Positions 13,701 to 26,057 of a stretch of 64,000 bases of DNA are shown piece after piece. The number at the start of each line of letters is the position of its first letter. Positions within the stretch are counted from its first letter, which is position 1. Both the position numbers and the translations under genes were made by a program. The DNA is from Lunularia cruciata (taxonomy: Eukaryota; Streptophyta; Marchantiopsida; Lunulariales; Lunulariaceae): contig OX419761.1 of NCBI GenBank assembly GCA_948567375.1, positions 37,238,243 to 37,302,242 of the forward strand, read 5' to 3'. The notes below the pieces were generated by a model. The model ran no database searches. It was not told where the DNA came from and saw only the letters and a program-made list of their open reading frames with translations.

Positions 13701-14054
13701 TGCTGCAAGTGATCACTAAGGGCTGCAAGAAAAGAAAGAAAATGAGCTCCTAGATAATCAGCACCAAAGCTAGCTATCACGGCTCAAGTTGCATGCTGTA
13801 TGTTTGAATACCAGAAAACCAACAACCACTTTAAGCTTTGAAGCTGTGACTAGACGGCACTTTCAGCAACTTTTTACTTCAAACCACTCGTGTTCAGCAC
13901 TTCTTTTATGAATGTACAACATAGAGAATCCCCATCAGAGGCCGAAAAATTCAATGGACGACAATTCTAGTAGATACACAACCTCGTATCTATATCCTGA
14001 TACGCAATTAGTACGCAATTTGCAATAGGTACGATGTTAACGCGAATATGTTCA
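10729..14054. other. Intergenic region with no resolved gene
   Basis: The left end should hold the promoter and 5' leader of the minus-strand HAD gene. A 35-codon ATG frame at about 10925 and open frames at 11095-11349 and 12203-12598 carry no recognisable motif and no splice chain I could join. Nothing else is assignable. Confidence 0.4.
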
Positions 14055-15719
14055 TCAGGACTCTTGGTGTGTCTTCGACTCTGGTAATTTTATTTCTGGT
14101 GCTTTTATCTCTGGCTTTTTCGAGGCGTTTAACCTTAACGTCTCGATGTTTCTCTTAAGAAAAGACGTACTTGGATTAGTAGCCGCCTGTAGCATCTTTC
14201 GCTGCTGATTTTGATATTTTTTTAGAGCATACCAGCGCCCGCCTCGAAAGCCCAGTCCATATCTGGGAATTTACAGCACGTCATTTGAGCTCTCAGGAAT
14301 TAACTGTTAGACCCACGTGAAGCAGGATTGATGGCATAGCAATATATACGGGCTACCAGGTTGTTTAAACGGCAGAGCATCTTGAATTGTCGACACAACA
14401 GCATTATCCCAGTGTCATCCAACTATGCCATTGGCCAAACGACGATACGTACACAAAATTGAAATTTATTAGACAAGTCACAGTGCGTAGGATTCCCTCA
14501 TCTGGTGTAAGACTCCAAACATCAGACACTAGCTTATGTGAGTCCAGGAAAGCCAAGAAAGCCGAGGACCATACCCGATAACTAGCGTTGTCCCCGCCGT
14601 AGCAGCACATGCCTTGTAGCTCACACCTACTTGCTGGGTTAAAGCCTTTACTTGCTCTTCTTCCATGTGATGGACAGTAGTCATCTGCAATATTAACATC
14701 ATGGAACTGCATTTAAAGACCGAAGTAAATTACCAAAAAATCTGAACTTTTAACTATGAGCAACCTTCTCAGTATTTCTGCTAATCAGAGGTCAGGGCAA
14801 AAAGCATATCAAGCTATAAAGAGCGAGGGACCTTACAACATGTTCCAAAGAGTTAAGCCGATCTTCGACTTTCCTCTGGTGCAGTTGACGGGCCGTGTAA
14901 CCTGCAACATACATCGTTTAAACGTGCATACCACCAACTGTTGAACTATCAAATCATTCATGAACTCCAATGTCATCCCACAGGAGAAAACAATAGAAGC
15001 TGGCGTATTGTCTAAACACGTGCATTTACGAGACTTATATACCTGCCGGGACCCGGGGGTACGGAACTGTACGAAAATGTTCAATTAGGTCAACAAGTTT
15101 ACCCCGGCAGCAAGAAAACATGTCCACACGTCTAACTCGATCTCAATTTCAAGATACACAGTGATTTGGCAACAGAACTTGGAACCAGGAATGCAATGAA
15201 CAAACCTGCCCACGCAGCTCCAGCTGACGCAAGCGACGCTCCGATTGTAAATACGACATTGTGCTTCTCGAATACAGCCTGGGATCAGGAGATACAGTAG
15301 TCAGTTATGTCAATTCAAAACATCTAAACACTGAACATGACCTAGGAAGTTAATTCGGATCCTAACTTACACATTCTTCCAGTACTTTTGCAACAAAACT
15401 GAAAATCCTTTTAAGCTTCGGACTCGATGACTACTTTTGCAACTTGAGACATAAGCAGACTTTGAAATCATAACCCCTAAAAGTAAACATTATAGACTAA
15501 TTTGATATCATAAACCCTAAAACCACGAAACAACTCATTCCACAAGTACGGATCGTAACACAAGCAACTATTTAAAACACAGATTTAACAATCATAACTC
15601 ATCAAACTATGAAATATATGAGATTAGAAGCCACTACGAGAATTACTAACCTTGACTTGGTTAAAGGTATCGTGCACAGCGCGTTGGGCATGAGAAACTT
15701 TCCCACGCATGTGCTGCAT
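14055..15719 (-). CDS. Small conserved plant membrane protein of unknown function, 174 aa, 5 exons
   Basis: Exons in coding order: 15719-15651, 15278-15206, 14901-14837, 14684-14575, 14262-14055; phases match at every GT-AG junction (525 nt). The ATG at 15719 is preceded in frame by TAA two codons upstream, which fixes the start. The protein has an N-terminal basic helix, a hydrophobic segment VVFTIGASLASAGAAWAG (about residues 31-48), a charged helix, a second hydrophobic segment ACAATAGTTLVIGYG (about 93-107), then a conserved-looking G-rich turn followed by RWYALKK and a Lys-rich tail. Two membrane passes with a short loop are likely. The pattern looks like a small plant family I have seen but cannot name; organelle membrane location is only a guess. 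Confidence 0.75.
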
Positions 15720-16030
15720 GGTTTAGGTAGAGGACATTCCCTTCGAGCAATGGATTTGTGCTCTCTAGGGTTACTGTTTGCGAAATTCTCAGAATCGACA
15801 ATTCCCGCTTTGCATATGAATTCGAGCTGTCTCCCACACTCTCATTCGGCAGATTGACACTCTCAAGATTGCCAAATGCTGGAGAAGTTTCTCCGATTGT
15901 TTGAAGTTTTTAATAACTGGTGTTCTTGTTCTAAATCCGACTGCTTTCCGGCTCAGGCGCTTCTTGTCGAGCATTGGCTTACCTGAGAGGTTTGCACTGC
16001 AAGCTTCTGTCCATCGGGTTACAGCACAGA
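15720..16030. promoter_or_regulatory. Upstream region of the small membrane protein gene
   Basis: About 300 bases upstream of the minus-strand start at 15719. No clear TATA box; no other feature seen. Confidence 0.2.
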
Positions 16031-17009
16031 AGACATTGACTATCGGATACAGATCAATCGATAAATAAGTAAAGAGATTCTTTTCCAGAAATGGATAGAA
16101 ATGATAAATTGATCAATTATTGATTTAATTTAATATTATTATGTATTTTTAAACTATAGTAATATTTTGAAATTTTCAGTAAACTAAATTTTAATTTTAT
16201 ATACGAACTAAATTATTTAAGTAAATAGAACAGTTTTTTTAAATGAAAATCAAAGAAATTACTTATTCCCATTAGAAGCGAGTGTCGAAATAACCTTCAC
16301 ATGAATACATAGGTACAAAAGCAGACTCCAATAGAAAACATATGGGAATACCCCATCAAGCCGTGCAGTACATCTAAACATAAATTAGAAGGAAACGGTT
16401 TTTAACAGAAAAGCTCAAATAATAATTCATATAATAAAAAATCCAAAGAAAAGATAACTTAATTGGTTTATGAGATATGAAAAAAATAAGTTAAAAGAAA
16501 AAATATCATGTGGAAGTAATTCAAATAAAGAAATACAAGAAAAAGATAAATTTTGTACATAATACTTAACATTAAATATTTGCCATTTAAAGATTTTTCT
16601 AATTAGTGTTTGATTGTATATCCTCATAATTTCTATTTCTTTCCTCATTTTGGGCCATTCCTTTTCTTTTCTTTTCTTTTCTTTGTGTAGTGTATTTCTT
16701 CTTAAATCCTTCAAACTTCCTTGTGTCCTTTTTTTTTTTTTTGGTCTGTTTGTCATCTTATTGGTCTATTTGTCATCCATTGCATAGTTTTAAATTCTCT
16801 TTCACTTACCATTCACTGCATAAGTTTACATCTTCTTCTCTTTGTAATAAAATTATTGGAAATTACTTTAGAGATTTTGATCAAGATGTATATCACACCT
16901 TTTGCTATTAATTTTCTAATGTGGATAATGATGTATATTAACTAGGATTTTATATTAATCAAATCTAAGATAAGATATCCTAAACCATGTATTAAATGTC
17001 CAAATAAAA

Positions 17010-17010
17010 C

Positions 17011-17059
<49 letters not shown>
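17010..17059. repeat. ATT/TTA trinucleotide microsatellite
   Basis: About sixteen uninterrupted TTA/ATT repeats. Confidence 0.95.
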
Positions 17060-17297
17060 GACGACGACGTATTTTACATGCTAAATTAGCAATCCAAAAG
17101 CAAAGAAACTATGATATATGTGTACTCTTATATCATTCTTTCATTTTATGTTTACAATAACCTTCATACAATATTGAGCATAGATAACAAAATTATTATA
17201 CAAAGCTAATTTTATTTTTTTTACTAACTATTATTCTTTTGAAGTGGAGTATGTACAAAGTTGATGATAAACATAAATTAAACTTGAAGTAAGTGAT

Positions 17298-17334
17298 TTT
17301 GATGTTCAAATACCTTGAGTATTTGAACATCAAA
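17298..17334. repeat. Perfect inverted repeat, 16-bp arms, 5-base loop
   Basis: Left arm 17298-17313 TTTGATGTTCAAATAC, loop 17314-17318, right arm 17319-17334, exact complement. It lies inside the AT-rich block. Confidence 0.85.
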
Positions 17335-20300
17335 GAAAAATATAATATAATAGTTTATCTTATAAATAATTACTTTTAGTGAAACTATTCTATGGTCATT
17401 GGCCAAAGAATAAATATAAGTTCCTTTTTTTCACATTTTTCAATTTTAATCATATATTTTTCAAATTTAATCATATACAAAGTTTAAAACAATCAAAAAT
17501 ATTTGGATCCAATATTTATATTATATATATGTATACCCCCTAAGGAGTGGAGTATTATGCTCACCAACCCTTAATATTCTTTTCTCAAGAATTATAAATT
17601 TTAACTCTATTTTCCTTTTCCAGATCATAATAAAAAATCTAGTTTTGTAGAAATATGCATGATAACTTTACTCTTATACTCTTAATGAATCTATTATATA
17701 TGAATGACACCCAAGCTTGTCTTGAGCATAGAAGACCTATATTTATTTCAACATATTTCTCTTTTATATAACTTATTTATAATTTATTATAAGATATTTA
17801 GCAACAAATATGACAAATTTATACTCAAATCCGCCTCTTATTTACACTCTCACAAGACTTTTTGTAATACTCCAAGGACAAGAGAAGAGGGAAAACACCG
17901 ATTACACACTCAATCTTTGGTGCCCCAAAGGAGCACCTTCGCTTTATTATATAGACAAAGAGGATCTCCTCCAAGGAAGCTCCACCATAGGATTAGGCAC
18001 ACAGATAAGTGACATGTCAGCAAGCTCCACCCTTGGATTATTTACTTGGATGGGTGACATGTTGGTCTAGGTCATATCTGGTTGGTCAAACAAGCTTTGA
18101 CCAAAGAGAATCTTTTAGGGAATCTTCCTATAGGAGTCTCAGAATCATGTAAGGTATCATTGGAAAGCTCTCGACGAGACAAACCAGGGGAGAGGAGGCC
18201 AACATTTCCTCCATCCTAATGGAGGGGGAAAAATGTGCACATTTTCAAGGCCTAATTCATCAATTTAGGCCTTCGAAATTGCCTTTAAAGACTTCAGTCT
18301 TATTTTGATTCCTACTCTATTAGTAAAAGTCCACTTTTGGTGATACCTCTTTCTGATCAGTTTAGTCCATCATGTGTAACACTTCCAAATGTTACCAAAC
18401 CAATTCTCACCTTTAAAGCATACATCTAGCTATTGGTTCTAAGGTTCTCAAGTATATTTCGATTTCTGCTCTATTAGTAGAAGTACTCTTTTGGTGATAC
18501 TTCTATCTAATCTATTTTGACTATTATGTATAACATCATTCTAGATGTTACCAAACCAAATTTCACATCTAGATCATATGGCTAGCTTTTGGTATTACAC
18601 TTTTGCATTCTCATTTTTATTATTATCCGACGTGGTAGCCTCTTTTGCTTTCACTTTTGCCAAATAGACACTTCATATAATCTGATTTGGAAAATGAACT
18701 ACTTAGATGAAGCATATTTTAAAGTCAAAAGTCAAATATTAATCATTTTCATGAAATTTAGGATCTAATTTCTTGAAAATAAGTGATATAAAAATAAAAT
18801 ATTTTATATTACTAAAGTTAAGAAAGTTAATAAGATAGTTAAATCTAGATTATGCATAGCATATTATAGAAGAAAATTCTCCATCAGCATTTGGGTTTGA
18901 ATCTATGAAGTCAAAAAAATAGGTTATACTCTATGGTATGTCTAAGAAACAGTTGATATATTTTTTCTAGATTATTTTATCATGCCCAAGGGTTCTCAAT
19001 AAAATTTATATAATGTAAATTTATTGATAATTTATTTCAAGTTTTTGATTTATAATTAAAGGTTACATGTACATATTTTCTATTTAATTTGAGATGAGCT
19101 CTATGTAAAAAATGAAGGTTTTCTTCAAGAGACCTATTACCAGAAGTAACATTACTATATTATACCTAGATAAATAATCAATCATAAAAAAGGCTTTGCT
19201 GCATTTGAACTCTTATTTATTATGATTAGTAATATTTATAATCATTTCCACCATAAATTAGAAGGATAACCAATGCTAACCTAGTTGCAATAATCTTATA
19301 TAATGAGTGGAAGAATAGAAAAATCTTCATCACTTGTAATAGTGAAAATACTTGTTAATCCACTAAAATCCTCTACTTGCATAAAGTCATAAATTATAAA
19401 GAGAAGATGGAATAAAAACTCCATTATATATATATTGATAGATATAAATTTCTACTTTTTCTTTTATTTAACAAAATCATTCATCTTATTTTAGAATTTT
19501 AAGAACCAATAAATTTTTTATATTTAGATTGTCATGACATTTGTAGCATCAAAGCTAGTTTGTTAGGATGCTAGAATGATAGTTTTGGCAATCATCGTGT
19601 TATAAGTAGGTCCTAAAGGCCTACTTAAAGGCGATTAGATATGGAATTAGGTCAAGTGATCACACTATTGAGCTATTATTATTTGCACCATCAAATGCGG
19701 TTAGGGTTGGATTCTTGGCAGCTCAAGTAGTGATATACCTTGAAATGCAACTCCAAAGAGCTTACTTCTTCTATGTTGAGCCTTTGAGCTCCTCATTATG
19801 GTGGACAAAGGTTGGCAAACATTTGGATTCTCTTAGCTAGAATGGGTGTGACTTGACTATGTGATCAAGGCTTGTTGGCAGTTTTATATTGAGTGTTGAG
19901 CACTACAACATGTGGCCTGACTATGTATTGGTGAACATCAATTGGATTTTCTTAGTTAGCTAAATACATGTGGCTTGACTATGTGATCAAGTTCTATTGG
20001 CAATTTTTATTGAATGTTGAGTACTATTATGTGTGACTTTACTATGTGAGCAAGGCATGTCGGTAGTTTATATTGAGTGTTGAGTGCCTTTGAGCTCCTT
20101 GTGGTGGTGGATAGAGACTGATGAGCATAAATTGGATTCTCTTAGCTAGAGTGGATGTGGCTCTACTATATGATAAAGGTATGTTACCAATTTATATTGA
20201 ATGTTGAATGTTAAAATTTGGGGCCAAGTGTAAAATTGGGGTCGGAATTGGGAACCCATCCCCTCAAGTTATGGATTTGGATTCTTTTAGCTAGAGTGTG

Positions 20301-20970
20301 TGTAGCTTGACTGTAGGATCAAGGTCTATTTGCAATTTATATTGAATGTTGAATGCTCAAATTTGGGCTCAAGTGCAAAATTGGTGCCGGATTTAGAATC
20401 TCCTTGAATTAGGGACTTGGAAGTCTCCATCCACCCAATTGGAATGAGTTTCATTTGGCAAGGATTTGGAGGTCAGTCAAATGTAGCAAAGGTCTACCAA
20501 AGTTTGCAGAAGTTTGATTTGCTAGATTGAGGTGGAGAAGGTTCTAGAGGTCTCAAAGTGGCAACAAAGAAGGCATGAATTGGCTCAATTTGGCATTTTG
20601 AGGCACAACTACAAAGGCTACAAAGGTCTAGGTTGTTTGCATGAGGCTAGCAAGTTGGAGGATTTTATAGTAGTATTTTGGCAAAATCAACCTACCCCCA
20701 ATAATAACTACAAAATCTAGCTTGTTGGCATGAGGCTGTCAAGCTTACAGGATTTTATGGTAGTCTTTTGGCAAAATCAACCTACCCCTCAATAATGTGC
20801 ATAATAGCTACAAAGGTTTAGCTTGTTGGCAAGTTTAGAGAATTTTATGGTAATCTTTTGGCAAAATCAACCTAACCCTCAATAGTGTGCATAGTAACCA
20901 CAAAGGTCTAGCGTGACGGCAAGTTTAGAAGATTTTATGATAATTTTTTTTGGCAAAATCAACCCACCTC

Positions 20971-23900
20971 ATGAGAACTTCTATACAGTTTATCTCTCTC
21001 TCACTCTCTCCCCACCTTTCCTACCTTGTAGTTCGCAAACCATGGCCATGTCCAGTGTAAGTTACCCCGTGTACTTTTAACTACGTGGTGGGTGTGTGTC
21101 TCTCCATGACGGAGTTTCTCACATTATCCAGTTCCCTTTGACCACATTGCTTCACCTCCACCATCTCCTTCACACTAATTTGAGGAGCAAAATCTCCATT
21201 TCCGGCAGTTTACGTCTGTTCTGTCACCTCCATTTTGCAGTGAGCGAACTCAGAAACGTTGTTGTGAGTGAGAAGAGTAGAGGAACAGGACAGTCTTTGA
21301 TACCAGGGGAATCCAATTCATTGAATAGAGGAGAGGGCGTGTCTTTGGCAATGGCATTGCTGGCTGGAGCGATGGCCTTGCCAGGAGTGTCCTACGTTCC
21401 ACCGAGTTCATGCTTTAGGCGTGTCAGTCAGGTGTGTTCACACCGTCAATTCCGGTCAGTTGGTCTGAGGTAGTGCCAAGGCAGCTACGGATTGCTGCTA
21501 TCATTTGCCAATTTATCCACCAGGTTCACCGTTCAAATTAATCAGAGATGAAAAGAATGAATTATCTGTGAATTCTTGACACGAAGAAGAAACTCGAGAA
21601 TTGGGAAGTATGGAAGTTTTTCCATGGAACGGGGACAGGAGAAGAATTATCAATGAGAAAGACTTTTAGAGACTATAAGTTATTTGCAGATATTCTTCTA
21701 TGTGTTCTGGAATTACTAATTTCCGTAGTACTTGGTCTCAGAAGGTCTCTGTTCCTCTAGTTTCTTCCGACTTTCTAAACGATCCTGGTACTCATAAACA
21801 TAATGGATGCAATGTGAAGGTATCAAGCAGGCTCAATCTTGGATTGCGACAAAGATCGACTCCCTCATATACGCATTCTGTGGGTTCAAGGTGCAGTACA
21901 GAACTTCACGTTCTAAGATCACGCTGTTTTACAAATTAGAATATTGCGGAATACGTTGTATTGAAATTTTTTGGAAGCTCTTGTTCTCGCTGTTGACCGC
22001 CAATTGGAGGTTCGTCGTCATTGCAACTGCTGAATGTTGAAGCTTTGAGGTTCATATTCCTTGAGATGACTGTACTTCAATCTTATTTGTTTGGGTTCCG
22101 CTCAGTCAGTTCAGCTGTTACTGATGCTGCGCGTAGCTGTGGATTCATAAGTATGAGTGTATCCACAAGTGTTGAACGTGCTTCTGTCTGAGAGTCTCAT
22201 TCAATCCTGAGTCTCTGGTTCATTGTGCGTGCCCAGGAAGAGATTGGTAATTGTAACCGCCGGCCGCGGTACAGAGAAGCAATTTAAAACCACCGTTGAA
22301 CTTGACAAGATGATTGATACTCTACGCGAGACGGAGTACGAGAAGGTGGTACCCGTGTCCGAATTTGTTGCTGATAAATGTAGATAATCTTTGGATATCT
22401 TTTTGTCTTCAGTAAGACAATGAACTATACATGAATGCATGCACTACAGGATAACATGGGCCATGTACTAAATTTGAAAGTTCAAGTAGCGCCTCGAACT
22501 TCTCTAGTGACCCTGAAAATGAACGTGCGCTCTGTACTAACGGGGGATTTTTCTTCTATAGCTACCTCAAGTAGTAGCCGAGAATATTCTTGGCTTCAAC
22601 ACAGACTTCTGGTTGCGGCTGGCCGCTCGAGCTGATCTAGCTACGTCCCCCGATGATCAGGTATGGTGGGGGGGGGGGGGGGGGGGGGGTTGTGTGGGGG
22701 TGTTGGGGGGTGGCAATTGATTTGATTGACACACTAATTTGATGCGTAATTTCGGGCTAGAAAGGTTTACATCGAGTATACTGGACACTCATAAGACAAG
22801 AAGATGTCACAGTCTAGCCTGTCACGAGTTCCTCCCTAAAAAGTTGGTCCTGTGCTTTGCAGAGATCCTATGAGGTTTTGGCTTCCAATATCATGATCCT
22901 TGTGGAGCTGATTGTTAAGAAGACACAGGTATACATATTTTCGTCTTTATGTCAAGCACACCTTAGAAGTCCATCAGCTGAACATTAGGATAACTGTTGT
23001 TCTAGTCACAAGTAATTATTCTTCTACTTGTACTCAAGCTACAAAATCTAAGGTTACTCACCATATTGTCCTATTTGTACCTAGAGTAGCTAAGGACAAG
23101 TCTTTCAAGCTTCAATGCCATATTGGGATGCGCTGCAGTCATAATTATTCTTCAATCAAAAACGTAGAGCTTACCAAATTTGTTTTCCGTCTTGAAGGAC
23201 TCTCATCACTTGACATAGGGAATGTAGAATAGGGCCCTGGATAGTTGGGTAAGGTGGTGAGATGTGGCTAACAAACGAAGGTATCATGGAACACTACTTG
23301 CTTTTGGAACCACTAACGCGAATTTTTTGGAGGGGAGATAGCAGAACACCTCAGTAACACCTTCCTTCAATTGCTTTTTGTCCTTGTGGGAGCTTTTTGG
23401 CTAGTTTCTTCTTCACTAGGTCCTATAATATATTCTCTGTGGGGTTGTCCGTTGTATTCACGTTATATACAGGATTGTCTTTACAGGAGAAGATTGAATC
23501 TTCCACGGACATATTGAAGTCGATACTGACCCCATTGATCGAATCTGATGGAGAAATTTGTTGGCCTCCTAGCAATGCAGAAGCCATCTCCATAATGAGA
23601 AAGGTTTGTCTCTTTTGCCCCTCAGAAGCTCTGTCCCTTCTTATCAGGTGCGTTATATGTGCATCGATAGACGTATCTTTTGAGTGATTGCCTCTTCTCC
23701 AGGGTGGAGGACGAAAAGATTTTCACATGAAGGAGTTCAGGTCCTTGTACACTAGCGAAAGTGAAATATCTTATAGGTCAATGTCTGCCTTAGTGTTACC
23801 AGCAGTCTGGTAAACTGAAAAACCATTCGATTCCAATGAAGAGCACCGCCACCACTCAGTAGCTAGAATAGGAGACTTTAAGGCTTTGAGATCCTTCGAG

Positions 23901-25764
23901 TGCATTATGAGCAAATACGTATTTGCTGTTAATGGATTGCTTAGTTGAAATCACTGCTAAGGTGTAAGGGGGAACCCAAGAAGAATCGAAATTTCATCAA
24001 AGGTACCTAATGTTGCTACTTAAAGGAGCTTATGAGGATTTTTGATGCAGTTGTAGACCTTGCCAACTGGCATTGAATTCAAGTATATAGTAACATTCTC
24101 ACAAACCCACATTTTCTTGATCAATACAGGAAGTGGAACGAAGAGACGAGGGAGGGTACCTGGACGAGAGTTTTCTCAGCGAGGTCTCTGCTCAGTTAAG
24201 ACAGGTTAAATACTATCCAGCTTCATAAATTCTTGTAGTTGCTTAGCAGACTTGGAAGCAGAGCAGTGTACTCGTGGGTTGACGGGCATACGATAAGTAG
24301 CTCCTTTGTCTAGGAGAACTTCCTAAATGAGCTCATACAGCTCCACCCAGTAGATGAGTTGACAGTTTGGCGAGTGGTTTGCAATAGGTCAGTTTCAGTG
24401 TTCGCGGGGCTAACAACAGCACATTTTCTTCCAGGCAACTGAGGACGGAGATAAGCCAGGTCTTGTAGCTATCCTTCAGAAAGTTTTGCAACTCTATGCT
24501 AGCACAACTCTCTCTCGACGAACTTATGCTGTCAAAGGTAAGTCCAATTGTACTGCATACCCTCTACTTCTTCCAGGATTCCCTTAATCTTCTTTTACCA
24601 CTATCTAGAACTGATCTAGAACTGATATGATATATATCTAGAACTGATACTATCTAGAACTGATATAGATACTTGCTTCATGAGTGTGCTCTAAGATCAA
24701 TCTTCGTTAGGGTGTCTCTAAAATTATTGTTTGCTGCCGAAGGAGGATGACGTTACGAGGAGTGTTGTAACCGCTACTCTTTTAAGGAGACTTAGCTCGT
24801 TAGGCCTAACTCATAAGAACGAAGGCGAACAGTGCACTATCACGTTCACAATTTGTTCAAAGACGGTGTTACCTAAGTGTGCTTGTCTCGTTAACTGGCT
24901 CAATTGTGCAGGGGATCAAGTAGACAAGGCGGAGGAGCTTCTAGAGCGAATGATCAGTGGTGAGGTTCTGAATTTGATGAGAACGTTGGCTTCATCGTGC
25001 AAGTTGATTTTACCCAAGCTCTGCATGGTTTTGGTGTCCTCTTTCGACCAGAAGACCTGGATCCAGCAATGTTTGCCTGCTAGATCTGAGTGTCCAGAAA
25101 TAGGCTTGACGTATAAGTAACAGGGACCATTATACATGGACACTGCCTGAGGGTTGTTGATAACATATGATTGACAATTAAGGTGTTGGCTGTGCTTATC
25201 AACCAGGTGACGAGGAGAACTGGAACGAGTTGCTAAGGGCTGGTCTTGTTTATGGAGGAGGTAGTGTGGAACCAAGTGACCTATTCAGAGTTGTAGAGAA
25301 GCGAATCGAACGGACGTTGATGCGAACGGTAAGGACACAATGTAGAGGTGTAATGCTGGTCATAATTTAAGGCGAGAAAGGTTGAGGATTCAGTAAATTC
25401 AGCGTATTTCCCTAGACTGCGACGGACTTGATAGAAAGAAACTTGATCTCGTTCTTGCCTATTTAGCGAATCGATGATGCGCAAGGCACAAGTTCTTGGA
25501 CTTCGTAGCTTGAATCCTTTCCATTAATCTTGGTTTTCTCTGCTGCACGTCTGCACTACATGCAAGGGTGGCATGAGGCGTTATGGCGCTTGTACCACCT
25601 AGTTTAGCTAAGAAATTCATCAGCTATTCAATTTGAAACTGAAATCCTCTTGTCTTCTACAGGAAAATGGGTCTTATCAGCAGAGGCTACTAGTGGAATA
25701 CGTAAGAGAAATTCAAACAAGGGCGGAACTTCTGGTCGAAGCATTCAAAAGCGCCAAACCTTGA
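20971..25764 (+). CDS. Conserved plant chloroplast-type protein of unknown function, about 381 aa, 11 exons
   Basis: Exons: 20971-21056 (tentative), 21209-21431, 22241-22345, 22562-22660, 22863-22928, 23487-23603, 24130-24204, 24435-24537, 24912-24959, 25207-25328, 25663-25764; all GT-AG, phases matching, 1146 nt with the TGA at 25762. The N-terminal 100 residues are Ser/Arg/Val-rich and resemble a transit peptide. The rest is mostly helical, with recognisable conserved blocks: TVELDKMIDTLRE, VAENILGF, FLSEVSAQLRQ, EDGDKPGL, VLQLYAS, KRIERTL and GSYQQRLL. From memory these match a plant-wide chloroplast protein annotated in Arabidopsis as LOW PSII ACCUMULATION-like; I am not sure of that name. 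The start is uncertain: ATG 20971 gives matching phases, ATG 21042 does not, and ATG 21351 would shorten the leader. The 20971 start touches the AT-rich repeat block. Confidence 0.8.
22668..22689 (+). repeat. 22-base G homopolymer
   Basis: Twenty-two consecutive G residues followed within 30 bases by runs of five and six G. The run begins 8 bases after the exon end at 22660, in the first part of an intron of the chloroplast-type gene. Confidence 0.95.
24604..24664. repeat. Short direct repeats of TCTAGAACTGAT
   Basis: Four copies at 24604, 24615, 24637 and 24653, in an intron of the chloroplast-type gene. Confidence 0.85.
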
Positions 25765-26057
25765 TAGCTCCTTTTCTTCATGTAGCATCTTTTAAGCCAC
25801 TAGATAACGTTCTTCCTTTTGTCAAGGCAGTTTTGTAGGCGATAAAAGAGGACAGCTTCAGAGGCTTAACGCACAAGCATCAGCCTCTTACTGTCAATCA
25901 TTCTTACTAGAAGCTTCTGTAAAACTAACTGAAGTGCTGTAAAAGCATAGTTAACAAAGAGTATCTTTTCTGAAGTTCAATATATCGGTTCAGGAACTCT
26001 CTTTCTGAAGAATATCCCCAATCGCACTTGTTTTGAATCTGCTTGCTTCCTAGCAAT

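Larger units (their letters stand above)
16031..20990. repeat. AT-rich block of degenerate repeats, probably a non-coding transposon or satellite-like insertion
   Basis: Composition changes sharply near 16030 and again near 20990. Inside are an (ATT)n microsatellite at about 17010-17059, a perfect inverted repeat at 17298-17334, a pair of about 152-bp units (about 18300-18450 and 18450-18600, sharing CTCTATTAGTA and GATGTTACCAAACCAA-like blocks), a series of units at about 19800-20370 sharing TGTGGCTTGACTATGTGATCA, and about four units at 20590-20960 sharing TTTTGGCAAAATCAACCTA. No transposase, reverse transcriptase or LTR pair was recognised. It is flanked by genes on both sides. Confidence 0.6.

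Noticed and set aside
15035-15080. Extra small exon in the membrane protein gene
   Set aside because: Acceptor and donor exist, but the peptide breaks the hydrophobic-to-charged pattern and the exon at 14901 joins directly in the right phase.
21042-21056. ATGGCCATGTCCAGT as the first exon of the chloroplast-type gene
   Set aside because: It has a perfect GTAAGT donor but in phase 0, while the next exon needs phase 1 or 2; the upstream ATG at 20971 uses the same donor in the right phase.
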